Assembly: GCA_033725935.1 (NCBI GenBank)
Contig: MU867124.1
Span: 1 to 64,000, forward strand
Direction: 5' to 3'
Source of the DNA: Cladorrhinum sp. PSN259
Taxonomy: Eukaryota; Ascomycota; Sordariomycetes; Sordariales; Podosporaceae
DNA length: 64,000 nt
The notes beneath the pieces are model-generated. The model worked only from the letters and a program-made list of their open reading frames with translations, was not told where the DNA came from and ran no database searches. Each line of letters opens with the position of its first letter. The first letter of the stretch is position 1. The position numbers were made by a program, and so were the translations under genes. Below are positions 12,003 to 24,578 of the stretch, in pieces.

Positions 12003-13639
12003 CTAGTTACAATGACTCCACCACTCGCTGACGTACCGACACACAAAAGGAGGAATGCAGTTAGTCGGTCCGGTGTAGCCGCTTCCACCACATTGGCTCC
12101 ATTGTGGGATACCTGAACCGGTTGGCGACGCGGTTGTGGTTCTAGTAACCATTGTTGTGGTTGCTGGCCGTGTTGTTGTCGAAGTCGTTGATGTCGTGGT
12201 GCTTCTTGTCGTTATTGTTGTGCTCGGTGGTAATGACGGCAAATTCAAAGCAGACGAGATGCTGTCCAAGAAGCCGGGGTTTCCGTAAACTTGAGACATG
12301 TCCCTAGTCAGGTGTCAGTCTTCGTTTGGACTCAAGGTCTTGGCCTATCTCGTATAGTCCGTCATTCCCTCTACCTCTCCGACCCCCAGTTTCTTCCTTC
12401 CCTACCCTCTTTCTCCTTCAACCTTTCCATAATGTGTTACCTTGCCCTTCATATCTCTCGTGATTCTTCCCTCGCTGGTTTTTTCCCCATCAACTGGCTC
12501 GCCTCAAAGCTACGTCTTGCCCTCTTTCCACCTGCCAATTAAATCAACGAAAGGAAATAAAATATCGAGACTTACCAAACCATTACACCCCCAAAAACCG
12601 AAGAACTCTTCACATACCCGATAACATCCCTCAGTCTCCCGCCATCAACATACCCACTCCCCGCCGCAGTCGGCGACCCGGGAACACCCAACAAAATCTT
12701 CACGCCGTTACCCTTTCCCCTAGCCCAATCCTCCCAGACCTTGAAATTAAAATTCCACTGCTCAGCGTTTCCAGGCAAGTAACTCTGCACACCGCAGTAG
12801 TTATTATAAAACTGAACGCTCACAAAGTCGAACCTGGTGTCCTTACTATCCAACACTTCGCCCATAGCGGCGTCGGGGAAGGGACACTGCGGTGCTGCGC
12901 TCAGTAAGTACTTCCGCTTACTTGTTATAGCATCTGCATCCATCAACTTGCGAAGTTGTACTGTGAACGGAACCATGTTTCTCGACACGGTTTCGAGGTC
13001 CAAGTCAAACCCGTCCACGCTTGCTTGTCCGAATGGCCGATTGATGGACGCTGGTGTAGATGGGGAGGGAGAACCAAACATTTGCCATATCAGTGTGGCG
13101 AAGGAGGCAGCTTCGTCCGGGGAGGTAAAGCCAGACTCGGTGTAGGTTGCTCCGCCTATGGATAGGAGGATGGACTTGTTGTAGACTTGTTGGCAGGTGA
13201 TGATGTCTGCTTCAATTTCTGGACAGCGGAGGAGTTGTGTATTTGGGAAGGTAGTGCAGTTGTCTCCTGCGTTGGCGAAGTTGACTGCTGTTGGGTTCTT
13301 GATGACGTGCAGGAATGCGAGGGGGATGATGTTGACTGGAGAGTCTGGGATTCCGGGTGTTAGCTGGGTATAGGCTGGGTAGGTATGGAAGTCAGTCGTA
13401 TAGATGTTTAACTCACTGGCACAGTAGCTGGCGAGGCGTCGCTGGCCATCGACTCGGTTAACGGAGTTTTGCCCTGTCGTCATCCGTTAGAGAACACCTG
13501 ACGATGAACTTTGAAGCCCAGACCTACCCCAGTATACGGCGATATTGTTTGAACTCGTAGGATCGAAGCCTGCCAACGCCCCCGAGACAAGGAGAAGCAG
13601 GGCGACGAAGGCCGCAATTGCATGGTTAAAGAAACCCAT
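12003..13639 (-). CDS. secreted class III GH18 chitinase with C-terminal CBM1
   Basis: Extracellular endochitinase (chitin hydrolysis, glycoside hydrolase family 18). Four exons: 13639-13528, 13473-13417, 13344-12576 and 12303-12003, in frame throughout and encoding 412 residues. Introns are 54, 72 and 272 nt, each GT-AG. A signal peptide covers residues 1-23 (MGFFNHAIAAFVALLLLVSG...). The catalytic barrel begins IAVYWGQNS, carries SIGGAT and has the GH18 motif DGFDLDLE with the proton donor at E174. It ends in GGVMVWDMSQ. A Thr/Ser-rich linker leads to a cellulose-binding-like CBM1 (QWSQCGGSGYTGPTNC to EWWSHC), where His replaces the usual Gln before the last Cys. This matches subgroup B (class III) fungal chitinases. 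The long last intron separates the catalytic domain from the linker and CBM1. Likely roles are degradation of chitin in hyphal walls or prey. Confidence 0.92.
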
Positions 13640-15365
13640 CTTCACCTATATTGAAGTGGACAGATGATTATCGACAATATACAAGGCAGAGGTAACACAA
13701 CCCCAAAGATTTGCGTCGCTATTGAGGCTGAATTTGCTTCTCCCGCGTGTGGGGGTGAATGAATGATATACCATGAATTATTATGATAGTTGCCACGGGA
13801 AGCTATATCGTAGCTCCGAAACTCCCAGACACCTCATCCTCGCCGCCGCTCGGTATTTTCCACGTGGATAGTGAGCATCCAACGAACTGTACAGATGACT
13901 AGGAGGGCGCACATGTGATAGCACATCGTCGATTGCGACGTTGCACATTTTGATGGAAGTTCGTTTGTGAGAGCCGAAGGCTACGGAGCCGGGGAGGCAA
14001 TGTTCAGACCTCATCGCACCTGCTGACTCGGTCTGTGGTTCAGGCCACCTCGATATCGTGGACCCCCACCATCTGGTGGCAAGTCCTTTTGGGATCAGGG
14101 AGGAGCGGCTTGTGGTATGTAGGAAGTCAGGTCGGGTCACATCAGCTGCCACTGACACGGATCGGGATCTGAACGACAACATTGGGATGCACTTTCCCAT
14201 TTTGTCAACATCAGTAAATCGCCGGTGACCGTGACCTGTGGCGCGGGTTGTACCCGACTCCAGTACTTCACTGGCACCAGGCATGGAGGAGAGATCCAGA
14301 TTCTGGGATGGTTAACTACTTGGTAAGATAGAGGTAACTTTGAGCGGGACCTGTGAATCACATCCGAAGCCCGGGTGAGAGATGATTCAAGGGGCATTAT
14401 TTGATTTTTTGCGTAGCATAATTTTGTATATAATGAAATTTGGGCTCCCGTAAATTTCAGGGGATTTTTGACAGAGCCTGTCACTGGATCCCCAGAAGTT
14501 CAACTGTTGTTTCCTTGGAAAAAGAAAAACTTGGTCAAGATAGGCGGAGATGTACTTAATTGCGCTTGGTATTTTCAGGAGGAAGTCTGTTTTTCCGACT
14601 TTTTTTTTTCTCCGTCAAGGACCAGGGCTGCGGGTATCGCGGTAGCTAGCCTCCTAGCCCATGATACCTCGCAATGCCAAAGTCCCGCAGGTCCCAACGG
14701 CAATCGAGGCACCACTATGCCCGGTAGTTGTTCATGCAAGGCCGAGGCGCGTGGTAAAACGTTGCAGATCCACAGGTCCCAGGTTTTGTGCCTGACTTCA
14801 AATAATCCTTTTGCAGAAGCAGCTTCCTCTTCTGGATGGCCCATGCGTCCAGAAAACGTGCATGAGTGAAGTGCGCGTGGTGACATAATAAGATAGTGGG
14901 GTAGGAAGAGCAAAATCGGGTGGGTTGTAAATGCTACCCTGCGTCAAGATCATCATCGAAAGTCCAGGGTCTTGATCCTTCATTCCACTAAGAACGTTTG
15001 AGAAACCCTGAATGGTTATCTCCGAGTGTGGACCGCAACAGATGATTGATAAGATTCCTGAAAGGCACGAGAAGTTGGAGCAACGTTACGGATGGTTCGG
15101 AACAGGGTGTTGGGTGATCAAGAGAAATATTGAGATATCCTTATTGCTGCACAAGAGATAACATGCATCTCAGTGTGGCCAAGTAAAAACACAAGGTGTG
15201 CACACATAAGTCTATCGCAGCGTGATGAAAGCAAACAAACAGCCCAAATTCTCCAAGCCGTAAATGGTTCCGTAATACCCATATACCCAAATCCTTCCCA
15301 GATAAAAAGCAGACATCCAAATCCCAAAACAACCGTATAACTTTTGTGTGCCCTCAAAATTAGCT
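13640..15365. other. intergenic, no gene supported
   Basis: 1.7 kb between the chitinase promoter side and the 3' end of the PTH11-like receptor gene. Only short overlapping open frames without motifs are present. Confidence 0.45.
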
Positions 15366-16706
15366 TCAAGTTCGTTCCACTTTGTATTCCTTGGATACTT
15401 GAATCGAGTGAGTGATGGGAGCTGGTGTCCTAGTCAAGTTGACCTGTGAGCTCCCGTCACCGTGGCTGTCTGATTCGCCGAGCTCCTTGTCGTCCTCCTG
15501 TGAAGCTGGTTAGTCGGGCTGTTTCCTAGAGGAATTGCCTTTTAGTGAGGGTCCAAGACTTACCAACTCAATCCAAGCAGCAGTGTAATTTCCTGGCGTA
15601 GATCCCACCGTAGGGACATTGTTCGACGGCTTGCGAGAGTTCCCGCCATGAAGGTAACTGCTGTCTTGACCCGACGACTTGTACTTTTGTCTCCACCTGA
15701 GGTAGAATGGCCGGAGCATAGGAATGTTGATGCAGATTCCCGCAAGCATGAGCTCAACGCTGCAGAGCATGAAGGTCGTGAGTGATGTGCCGGTAAGATT
15801 TCCAATCAAGTCGATGACATAAATTTGCCAGAAACGCACGATACCAATGAGAACGCATCTGGGGAATACCTGTTAGCTGGGATCTAGATTTCAGGCAGTC
15901 AAATGGGATGTGGACTCACGCAAGACCGATGGCAAAGCATCCAGCCACAGCAAGCTTCTCAGTTGTTCTCATCTGAAGACTCCAAACTGTCCTCATAGGA
16001 AGGATGACGATCAACACATCGGTCAAGACGTTGCTCATAATGATGGATTTGAGCACCGTAATTTGATCCATGCATTTCCCGCCGGTTCGGTCCCCAAGTG
16101 ACCACTGCAGGTCGATCGGAGTACAGAGGAAGGTGAAGAGAAAGGTGAAAACGATGCCCCAAACTGCTATGATTCCAAACGAGATGTAGATCCAGAATTT
16201 GAGCTGGACCGAGAACGCGCGGTAGTAAAAACATAGCTGAGAAAGTTTCAGAGAAACCAGAGCCCAGAGGTAGAATAGCGTGAAAATAAATGTCATCTTC
16301 AAGATGAATGGGAGGTTATTTGCAACTACGTAGCTGGTGTTAGCGGCGAATCTCCAGCTTCGAGTGAGTATCAACCTACGGTCGGCAAAGTATGGAGAGT
16401 TTGGGTCGAAGTTGCGACCAACCCCTGAGACATATTCTGCGGCGTTGAATCCAATAGTTGCACCAGAAATGAGCTTTGAGGTTCAAGGTCAGACCAGTTC
16501 TTGGAAAGAATCATGTTGAGTGTTGGGTTTGAAAGACTCACGAATGCTACCACCGCTAGAATATCATCTGCACCAATGCCAATTCCGCGAACACGTCCAA
16601 CCAGACGAAAGAAAACCACGAAACCGTTGATGCACCACAAAAAAGAAATGCCGATTAACGCATCTCGGGCATTTTTCGTCATGGGAATATACACTCTTTC
16701 CGCCAT
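15366..16706 (-). CDS. PTH11-like 7-TM protein (fungal rhodopsin-type domain)
   Basis: Integral membrane protein of the large ascomycete PTH11/rhodopsin-domain group, whose best-known members are GPCR-like surface sensors. Five exons: 16706-16542, 16473-16380, 16325-15920, 15858-15564 and 15497-15366, with introns of 54-68 nt, give 363 residues in one frame. An in-frame ATG 12 nt upstream (16718) is an alternative start. Hallmarks are an N-terminal span followed by GADDILAVVAF, a D-L-A-N-N-L-P-F-I-L-K-M-T junction, YLWALVSLKLSQLCFYYRAF, a cysteine-containing loop (FLCTPIDLQWSLGD...GKC), the span after it ending VLIVILPMRTVW, and a final span before a basic juxtamembrane RWRQKYKSS. The last 90 residues are a hydrophilic cytoplasmic tail. 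No CFEM domain is present. The ligand is unknown. Confidence 0.85.
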
Positions 16707-19445
16707 CTTGCTGCCCACAAAGGTTAATCGTGATGGTGGAAGGAAGCGCTGTTTCGTCGCAGGTCATTGCTTCGGGACAAGACTTTTGAGGTTCGCAACA
16801 AGGACATGGTCAACAGGTATATTAGTACACCAAGTTTACTCGACGATTGACAATGGCCAGAATCAAACCCCTTGTTCGCCTGCTTGTTTCTTTTTCTCTT
16901 CATCTTAAAGCATGGTTTTTGATCAACATTTCCAATCCCTGGCCTTCCAGGCCTTCGTAATCCTTGGCAAAGGGTCTCCTGAATGCCACCTGAGACAGCA
17001 CCTCAGCGCTCACCTCTCCGGGAGACTCCCGCGGAGAAACCGCGGAGGCGAATGCCCATGCCTGCCTTATGTGGGATGGAGCTCCGTTCTGGAACTAAGG
17101 GCACTAAGGGCTGCGTGGGGTCGCGTGGAGTAATGAAACTGGACAGTCCTCGAATCACGGCAGACTTGGCTGAGGTCTGGCTGGTATTGGCTGCCGCTCT
17201 CTTAGCGTTGGTGGTGGAGGCGATTCACAGCTGAGATCAACCCGCAAAAATTGGAGCCTGGTGATTCGTCTCTTTTCGTCTCCCAGACAGGTGAAATCAT
17301 CCGTAAAGACGCCATGAAATCATTCTGACGATGGTGGCTGCTTTGTTTCCCTTGATATATGTGCCGGATCATATTGTGTGTCGAGCGTTGAGGTAAAACG
17401 GTGCAGGTGGTTTAGCGGTGAAGAACCATCACGAGTGGAGTTTGAAAAGCGGAAAGTGCAAGATGTGAATTCCCAATGTCACAAAATGCTAAATGCAAAA
17501 GCAAGATTGGCATGACAGAATCGGGTTAAGGCCCAGAGCAAGCAACCTGGAACCCACTGATCAAATTAGTATGTAACAATACGTGTACTTTTCCGCGCCC
17601 GACTTTATTTCAGGTACCTGGCAGAATGATCCAAATCGTGGCAGAATCATTTCGCGATCATCCAACAGCTTCAAGATGTTAAGGAATGAATGCAGTTTCA
17701 CAGCCAATATTCATAATCCTATTCTGGAAAGAAATTTGGGAAGCTTCTCATAGTATAAGTAATCAATTTTTCAAATTTTTGATTGAGAAATAGCTTCGAT
17801 GCAAGCAAAAACAAACTAAAATCGTCTCAATATTCGCTCATCAAAAATCTCAAAATGACGAGAGTTGGATTAGTGTGGTCCTGATTAGTTTGGGCGGATT
17901 TGGGAGAAAAATAAGCTTACCGCCTGCTCAAAAAAGCAATTCAATGCGAGTGCGAAAAAGAGTTTCGGCAATACAGTTAAGTTGGTGGGTGGTTCTACAC
18001 TTAGCTTTTGCTTCGGACTAATTAGTACCGTAATGACCCGTCGGCCTAACCTGGAAAGCAGCTTGTCGTAGAGGGGTGGGGGTGGACACTGCTAAAAAAG
18101 ATAATTGGTTCGGAGTGCAATCCGCACCTTCTCATCATTCTCCCGAGGCTGTGGAGGAGTGGAGAGTTGCCAAACACGGCCCACCCGGTATACCGGGACT
18201 CATCTGCCGGGTCGCTGGTGGCGGCCGAGATGTCGCTAATACCGTTCGTACACAGTGGAGCTTGTGCTAGTGTAGAGCTGATCCTTCGCGGCTTGGGCCA
18301 TTGTAGTGTAACATTGCCACCGTTTTTTATTCTACCTTTCACTGCGACTGTTTTATTACGCGAACCCCCCTTGAATAACTTGAGACTCGACCGCTGAGAA
18401 CTTGTTTGGAATTTTCGGAATGACGATCTACAGGTCGGCAGTAGTGGACGGCAGCTTTATCCCTGACACGTGGTGTCATCAGGTTGTTCAGTGACGGATT
18501 ACGGATGATGGATACTTGGCTGCATGCTGACGAAGCCTCCCTCTCTCTCTTTGTGTGTGTGTGTGGTATCCATCTCGTCAGAACTCTTGAAGCGGTGTCT
18601 TTGGCTTTCTTCTATTGCTTTGTTCTGTGGGAGAATCGGAAATCATTCCTCGCGCATGAAGAGGTCGCATTGGGAGAAACTAGTGGCAAACGTTCCCAGT
18701 TTTCTGGAATGACCATTGACCATTCACAGCTGCCAGCTCATCGCCAAGATGCAACCTCCAAGTCTCGTGTGAAAAAAAATTGAAAAAAGAAAGAAAGAGA
18801 GAAAAAGAAAAGAAAAGTAACTTTCTTCACATCAACTGCACCATCGGCAGCCTCGCGAGTAGTGGCGTGCATTCGGATGATCTGACAAAGCATCCAACAC
18901 TTTGAGCAGTGCAGACGACGTGCATAATCACAAGAGGCATGACTTCAAAAATATAGCTTTCACAACTTTTAATGAGCGCTTCTTGCGTGTGCTCGCTGTC
19001 CCACTATCGCTGTCCACCGACCCGCTCTCCCGGAACCGACCCTGGTCTTGAGGTTATTTACCGACCCGACAACCCCTGGTATCCGCCTGGCACTTGCCCC
19101 TTTTGTGGCTGGGTCTGCCAGTCTTTGTGGCCCGAAGGCAAACTAATTTTTCGCTCGATACCCTTTGCAGAATTTCAAGACATATTTGGGAATAAGTCCA
19201 CAACACTGTGGATATCGAGGATGGGGATTTGCGGTCCCTTGCTGTTGTGATGTGTGTGTCTTGCGGTGTGGACACAGCAGGAGATTCAAATACGTAATTC
19301 CATATGCTCACTCAGACCTCCTGATGATCCCTCCTCCTCCCTCCATTCTTTCTTCTTTTCCGTGGCTCAAAATCCTTCTCTGAAACCTTCTTGAGGCTCC
19401 CAGGACCCCTATTATTCTCCCCTGCGCCTCAAGACGACAACCACT
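16707..19445. other. 2.7-kb intergenic stretch, no gene supported
   Basis: Separates the divergently arranged receptor and P450 genes. AT-rich patches occur near 17740-17860, and an A-rich purine tract near 18770-18820. Open frames are short and motif-free. It probably holds the promoters of both flanking genes. Confidence 0.45.
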
Positions 19446-21156
19446 ATGGATTCCAAACTCGACGTTGGTGGCGTCGGGTTGGGCATCGACACGCTGAAGC
19501 GGCTGGCGTTCTCCCCGGTTGGCATCATCTCTTTCGTGGGATTGTACCTGGGCTACCGCTTGTGCGTGGGACTGTACAACATCTCGGACCTACACCCGCT
19601 ATCCGGCTTCCCCGGACCCAAGATCGCTGCTTTCAGCTATGCATACGAAGCTTATTATGACTGGATCTGCGGAGGACGATACACCAAGAAGATTCGGCAG
19701 ATGCATGAGCGCTATGGTAAGTGCAAATGTCAAGTCACCACACATCCATCTCCGAACAAGTCCGCCAACTACCGAGATAGGCCCGATCGTGAGAATTAAC
19801 CCCGACGAGCTTCACTGCTCTGATCCCCTCTGGGTCGAAGAGATCTACACAAGCACACCAGGACGTATCCGCGACAAATGGCAGCATCAGCTCAACACTG
19901 GCGGGGCTGGCCCCGTGTCAGTCACTGGCTTCTCCACGGTGGGCCATGAGCTTCATCGCATGCGGAAGGGAGCTCTCGCCAAGTTCTTCTCCCGTCAACA
20001 AATGCTCAAGCTCGAGGGCGAGGTCCTCGACTTTGCGGATATGACCGTGAACAAGATGCTACGCTGGTCCGGCAAGGAGGCTTTCAATATCAAGGAGGCC
20101 TTCAACTGCTTCACTGCCGATGTTATCTCTCAGTACGCCTTCGGTGACAACATGGGGTTCATTGCTCAGGAAGAATGGACTCCCAACCTTGCTACTTACA
20201 CCGAATCATTCATGAGGAGTGCTTACACGATGAGACACTTCGCGCTCGGCCGCAAGTTGACCAACATCATGCCAATGTTTGCTGACTACCTTGGTGAGGA
20301 CATCAAGAGAGTCATGCACTGGATGAACGTTCTGATCCCTAGTTATATTACCGCCGCCATCAACGACCCGGACAACGGTAGAGTCTTTGCTGAGCTTGTT
20401 TCCTCCAAGCCGATGCCTGAGGAAGAGATGTCCATGTACCGCCTCTCTGGTGAAGGCTTCAACTTTCTGCTTGCTGGCACAGAGACCACGGCTGTATGTA
20501 TCCATTTTGCCCTGTTAAATTCTCAGCATATTCTCAACGACTAACCTACCTATTCTTATTCACAGGCGACGCTCTCCACCATCACATTTTGGCTCCTCTC
20601 ACAGCCAAACACTTACAAGGCTCTGATGAATGATCTTGCAGGCCTCGCCCCCGAGACGCTCAAGTGGACGGAACTCGAGAAGCGCCCATACATGTGGGCT
20701 GTCGTCCATGAGTCTCTCCGCATGATGCCCGGCGTCTCGCACAGATCTGCTAGAATTGCCCGTGAAGAGGAGCTCGTATACAAGAGCAAGGATGGGAAGA
20801 CTTGGGTCATTCCACGCGGAACCCCCATTGGTATGACCTCGGTGATTAACCACTTTGACGAGGGCCTTTTCCCCAACCCACACGAATTCAAACCCGAGCG
20901 GTGGTTGGTTGATGGACAGCCTAACCATAAGCTGGCCAAGTACTTGATTTCTTTCGGAAAGGGTACTCGGGCCTGCCTTGGTGAGCACTTGGCCTACTGT
21001 GAGGTCTACGTTATGGCTGCTCTCATTGCCATGCGCGTTATTCCCAGGGCAAAGCTGGTCAATACTACCTATGAGGGCGACCTCAAGTACGACCATGACA
21101 TGATTGTACCTCGGGCAAAGAATGGCCCAGTCTCTGTGTACATCAAGATTGATTAA
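19446..21156 (+). CDS. cytochrome P450 (CYP58/trichodiene oxygenase-like)
   Basis: Membrane-anchored haem-thiolate monooxygenase of 524 residues. Three exons: 19446-19716, 19781-20493 and 20566-21156, with introns of 64 and 72 nt. The N-terminal hydrophobic helix (about residues 20-45) is followed by LHPLSGFPGPK, the Pro-rich hinge. The I-helix is AGTETT at residues 322-327, ExxR is ESLR at 377-380 and the PERW motif is FKPERW. The haem loop is FGKGTRACLG with Cys465 as the iron ligand. All key residues are present, so it should be active. The pattern GGRYTKKIRQMHERYGPIVRINPDELH is characteristic of the CYP58/trichodiene-oxygenase-like group seen widely in ascomycetes. Group membership does not prove a trichothecene role, and there is no terpene cyclase or other backbone enzyme next to it. 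Confidence 0.92.
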
Positions 21157-21906
21157 ACCGAATTCCTCTCTAGTTTTGTGAGGGGTATTTAATGCTGATG
21201 TTTGTAATTAACTGCTTGATGCGGACTGGATCACCGGAGTAGCGAACAAGGAAACAGGGACAGGGGCCCGAGGTGATCGAGCATGGCGATCAAACCAGCC
21301 CGGGGCTTGTTTCCGTCCAGCTTTTCTTTTTCGTACTTGGGGCAAGGTTGGATGGAATACCACTATGGAAACAATGTGTATGGCTAGCTAAAATACACGA
21401 CGACGAGCTTGTCAAGGAAGTAGGGTGATGGTGTTGGAAATGAAACAAAGTTCTTACCTATTCTTCACAGTGCCGTGAGTCAAGATTGACAGACAACCTA
21501 GAGCGGAGTTTGCCGAGGTTTGTGGAATCAAGGTTCCAGAGATGCAATGGAAGCAGGTGTGACGGCGATGGAAATGGGATGGAATGCCAGATTGTTCGGA
21601 GATGACTCGCTCCTGCCATGGAAGCCGCACGGGCTTCCCGACCTCGCCGAATCGACCAACCATTCACCTCCCAACGCCGATTTGCCGGTGTGCTAGCGCA
21701 AACCTTATTCAAACCGTCCTAAGATGGACTTGTGTGGTTGTTTCCGGACCTGTCTGGAGTCTGCTGCGTCCTTGATAGACCGGCGTCTCGCCGGGATCTC
21801 GTTGCCACAATCAACACCATGGTTCCAGCACCCACCAGCACGGCCGAGATGATGGCAACCTGAATGCTCCATAAGGAGCCTCCCTCGCCTCCACAAACTC
21901 GCCATC
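21157..21906. other. intergenic (750 bp)
   Basis: Contains the 3' flank of the P450 and the presumed promoter of the downstream membrane-protein gene. No gene is supported. Confidence 0.5.
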
Positions 21907-23533
21907 ATGTCCACTTTTCCCACACCCACCTTTTCGCCTTTTACTACAAAAGAATGTTCCCCGCACCGCCCACGTGGTCGGGATCGACCTCCCGGAAAGA
22001 TGCTACTTCCTCGAAACATCACCACATCAAAAACGGCCATCTACACGCCGAACCCAACGCAATGGAACAACCAAAATATGTCGGGCACGTTGGTTCCGCC
22101 ATGGTATCAACCAGATCCTCCCTCGGAGAACAGCTTAGACCTTGCTAGCTTCTTTTGGGGCTTCGCCATGTCCATCGCCTGCTTCGCATTCATCAAAGGA
22201 GCTCAGCAGTCTCGCCGATGTTGGGTGCGCTCACACAAGATAAATGCGTACATCGTCATGATATGGTTGGAATGGTCATCATGCGTCGTCCTCTCGATCA
22301 TCAGCTGGCTGTTTCTGATCGGGATCATCCCAATTAGTATCTGGATTCTCTTGGCCATGCGTAAGTGTTCAACTTCAGCTTTGTGTCGTGTACTTATCAT
22401 CGAGCAGTAACCAACTAACACGGCAACCTTCGAACCGGGCACCAGTCTTTCTCTGGGCAATCCAGATCCAGTGCCTCACTCAGATCTTGGTTAACAGGAT
22501 ATCCCTCGTACTGTTCGACCGCGAATTTGCCAGACGGCTGAAGTTTGGTGTGGGGGTTGCCATCGGCTTGGTGACAATCAGCGTGTTTTGCATATGGGCC
22601 CCTGCACGGCTTCAAATCAGCCAGAGGTGGATGGATATCAACAGGATCTGGGATCGCGTTGAAAAGGCCCTGTTCCTCATCATCGACGCCTCACTGAACA
22701 TCTACTTCATGCGGCTGGTGAGGACAAAGCTCATCGCGAACGGGCTGACCAAGTACAAGCTCGTATACAAGTTTAACATCTTTATGGTTTGCATATCCAT
22801 TGGTCTTGATGTACGCAGGGTCCAAGTCATTGTCAAGCCGGCTCAACTGAATCCGCATTACTAACATATCTTTAACCCTCTAGGTCTTGATTGTCGGCAT
22901 CATGTCCTTGGATGATGATACTGTGTAAGTAACCCATACGACACTCCAACTCGGATAGCGAGGAGTAGACTGAGTAGTGTTAACACTAGTGGACCCTGCG
23001 CCAGCTACATGCAGGTTCATCCTCTTACATACCTCGCCAAGCTCCACATCGAGATGAACATGGCCGAGCTCCTTGGGAAGGTTATTAAAAAGTCCAACGA
23101 GCGCCGAACCTCCTCGATGACTGGATGCTTGGGCTGTCCCGCGCCACGTAGTGAGCTATTCAACAGCAACTGGAACATCAAGGGAAACAGACATCCGCTG
23201 AAACGCAGTCAGAGTCACGGCCAGATCCGTGCGTCGTCATCCCACCACCAACGCGCTCGCCCTACATCAGACGACATACTGGATAACCCCTGGTCGGGGT
23301 TGGAGGATGATACCCCGAGTCCGGGTACGAAGGAAGTGGAAAGGGATATTGAGGCCGAAGGCGGGCTTGGCGGCCTACCCGGGCTGAGTCCTATCACGGA
23401 GACTTCAGACAGCAGTTGGGACCATTCAACTTCAGGGAGAAAGGAGAGTTCTGGGTCGAGCACCACCGTGGTTGGTCCACCGGATGATCATCACCGGTGG
23501 GCAGGTCATGAGAGAAGGAATTCTCATGTATGA
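21907..23533 (+). CDS. fungal multi-spanning membrane protein, unknown function
   Basis: Four exons: 21907-22360, 22446-22810, 22884-22924 and 22990-23533, all GT-AG and in one frame (467 residues if the first ATG is used). ATGs at 22000 and 22078 are possible later starts; the sequence between looks weakly coding, so the start is uncertain. About seven hydrophobic segments are visible: SLDLASFFWGFAMSIACFAF, MIWLEWSSCVVLSIISW, IPISIWILLAM, FLWAIQIQCLTQILVNRISL, the GVGVAIGLVTISVFCIW span, ALFLIIDASLNIYFMRLV and FNIFMVCISIG...DVLIVGIM. The motif YMQVHPLTYLAKLHIEMNMA closes the membrane domain, as in a conserved ascomycete integral-membrane family without known role. The tail of about 150 residues is hydrophilic and Ser-rich. 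It sits 750 bp downstream of the P450 on the same strand. Confidence 0.78.
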
Positions 23534-24578
23534 AATGGCAAAAAAAGCAAACAGAAGATGAAAAACTTTGATTTCTCCCTTCTTCTGCTTCTTCTTTTTG
23601 AATAAATCTTTTTTTCTTCTTCGTTAATTCATCAGATGTTTCGTATAAAAGCTCACTGGCGGCAAAGCGAATCAATGATTTTTAATTATTATTAATTTCT
23701 TCAATTTTTTCATTTTTCATTTTAGGATTCATCTATAGGAGCTAAATCATTTTCAATGACGTTTAGACAAATACGGGGGTATTAAGACTGTAACTCCACG
23801 TCCGGCAAAGCTCAGCTGGTGCGGGACCATCTCTTCTTTTTGGCCCTGGTAGTATACTTGCGTCATATAGCAAATACGCCGATAGACCGAATAGGGCCAA
23901 CCTTCCATAAAAGAATGTCGAATTTCAAGACAACCACTTGTAAATATCCATTGCGGTATATACCTATACTATTTACGGTGAACAACCGTTGCAGCAAACA
24001 AACATACTCCATAGGTCACGTCGGTACGCAGCGGCACTGTTTCAAAAAGTCATTTTCTAATTATGTATGTACGCTATCCCTTACTATTATTTTTAAACAA
24101 TGCACCCATGAATCATGAAGTTTATCAGCGCTGAAACTTTCAAGTAAGAAAAAAAAACTTTGCCAAATGGCGAACACGCACAAACGAAAGAAGAACATGA
24201 ATAGCTAAGTCCAATCCTACCTTACCCACTACACAATTTCACTTTCTTTTCTTTTCCCGTAACATTACCCCTTTTCGCCGTTTTCGCTTTTTCAAAGATG
24301 GACGCTTGCATAATCGAAGCCGGTAGTCGTTCAAGAATCAACAAGTACGGGGGATGCATTCATCCCTGGAACCTCTTAAGATCCCGTCATATCCGGCGAG
24401 ACCTCGCTCAGCATTGTTATCGTCTCTGTTGCTTTCACTGTTCCCTCGCGACCCGAGCACCTAAGTTCTCTCTCCGCCACCATCTGCTGTTGTCGTGGTT
24501 CGGGAATCACAACTTCGGCTTCAGATCTTGCAACAATTCCTCGAATGGTCAAGTCAGCCACTCTAAGTGGCGCAGTCG
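23534..24578. other. intergenic between convergent genes
   Basis: AT-rich 3' flanks of two convergent genes (CDS ends at 23533 and 24579). Poly-T and AT-rich tracts near 23600-23720 may include polyadenylation signals (AATAAA-like at about 23600). No gene is supported. Confidence 0.5.
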
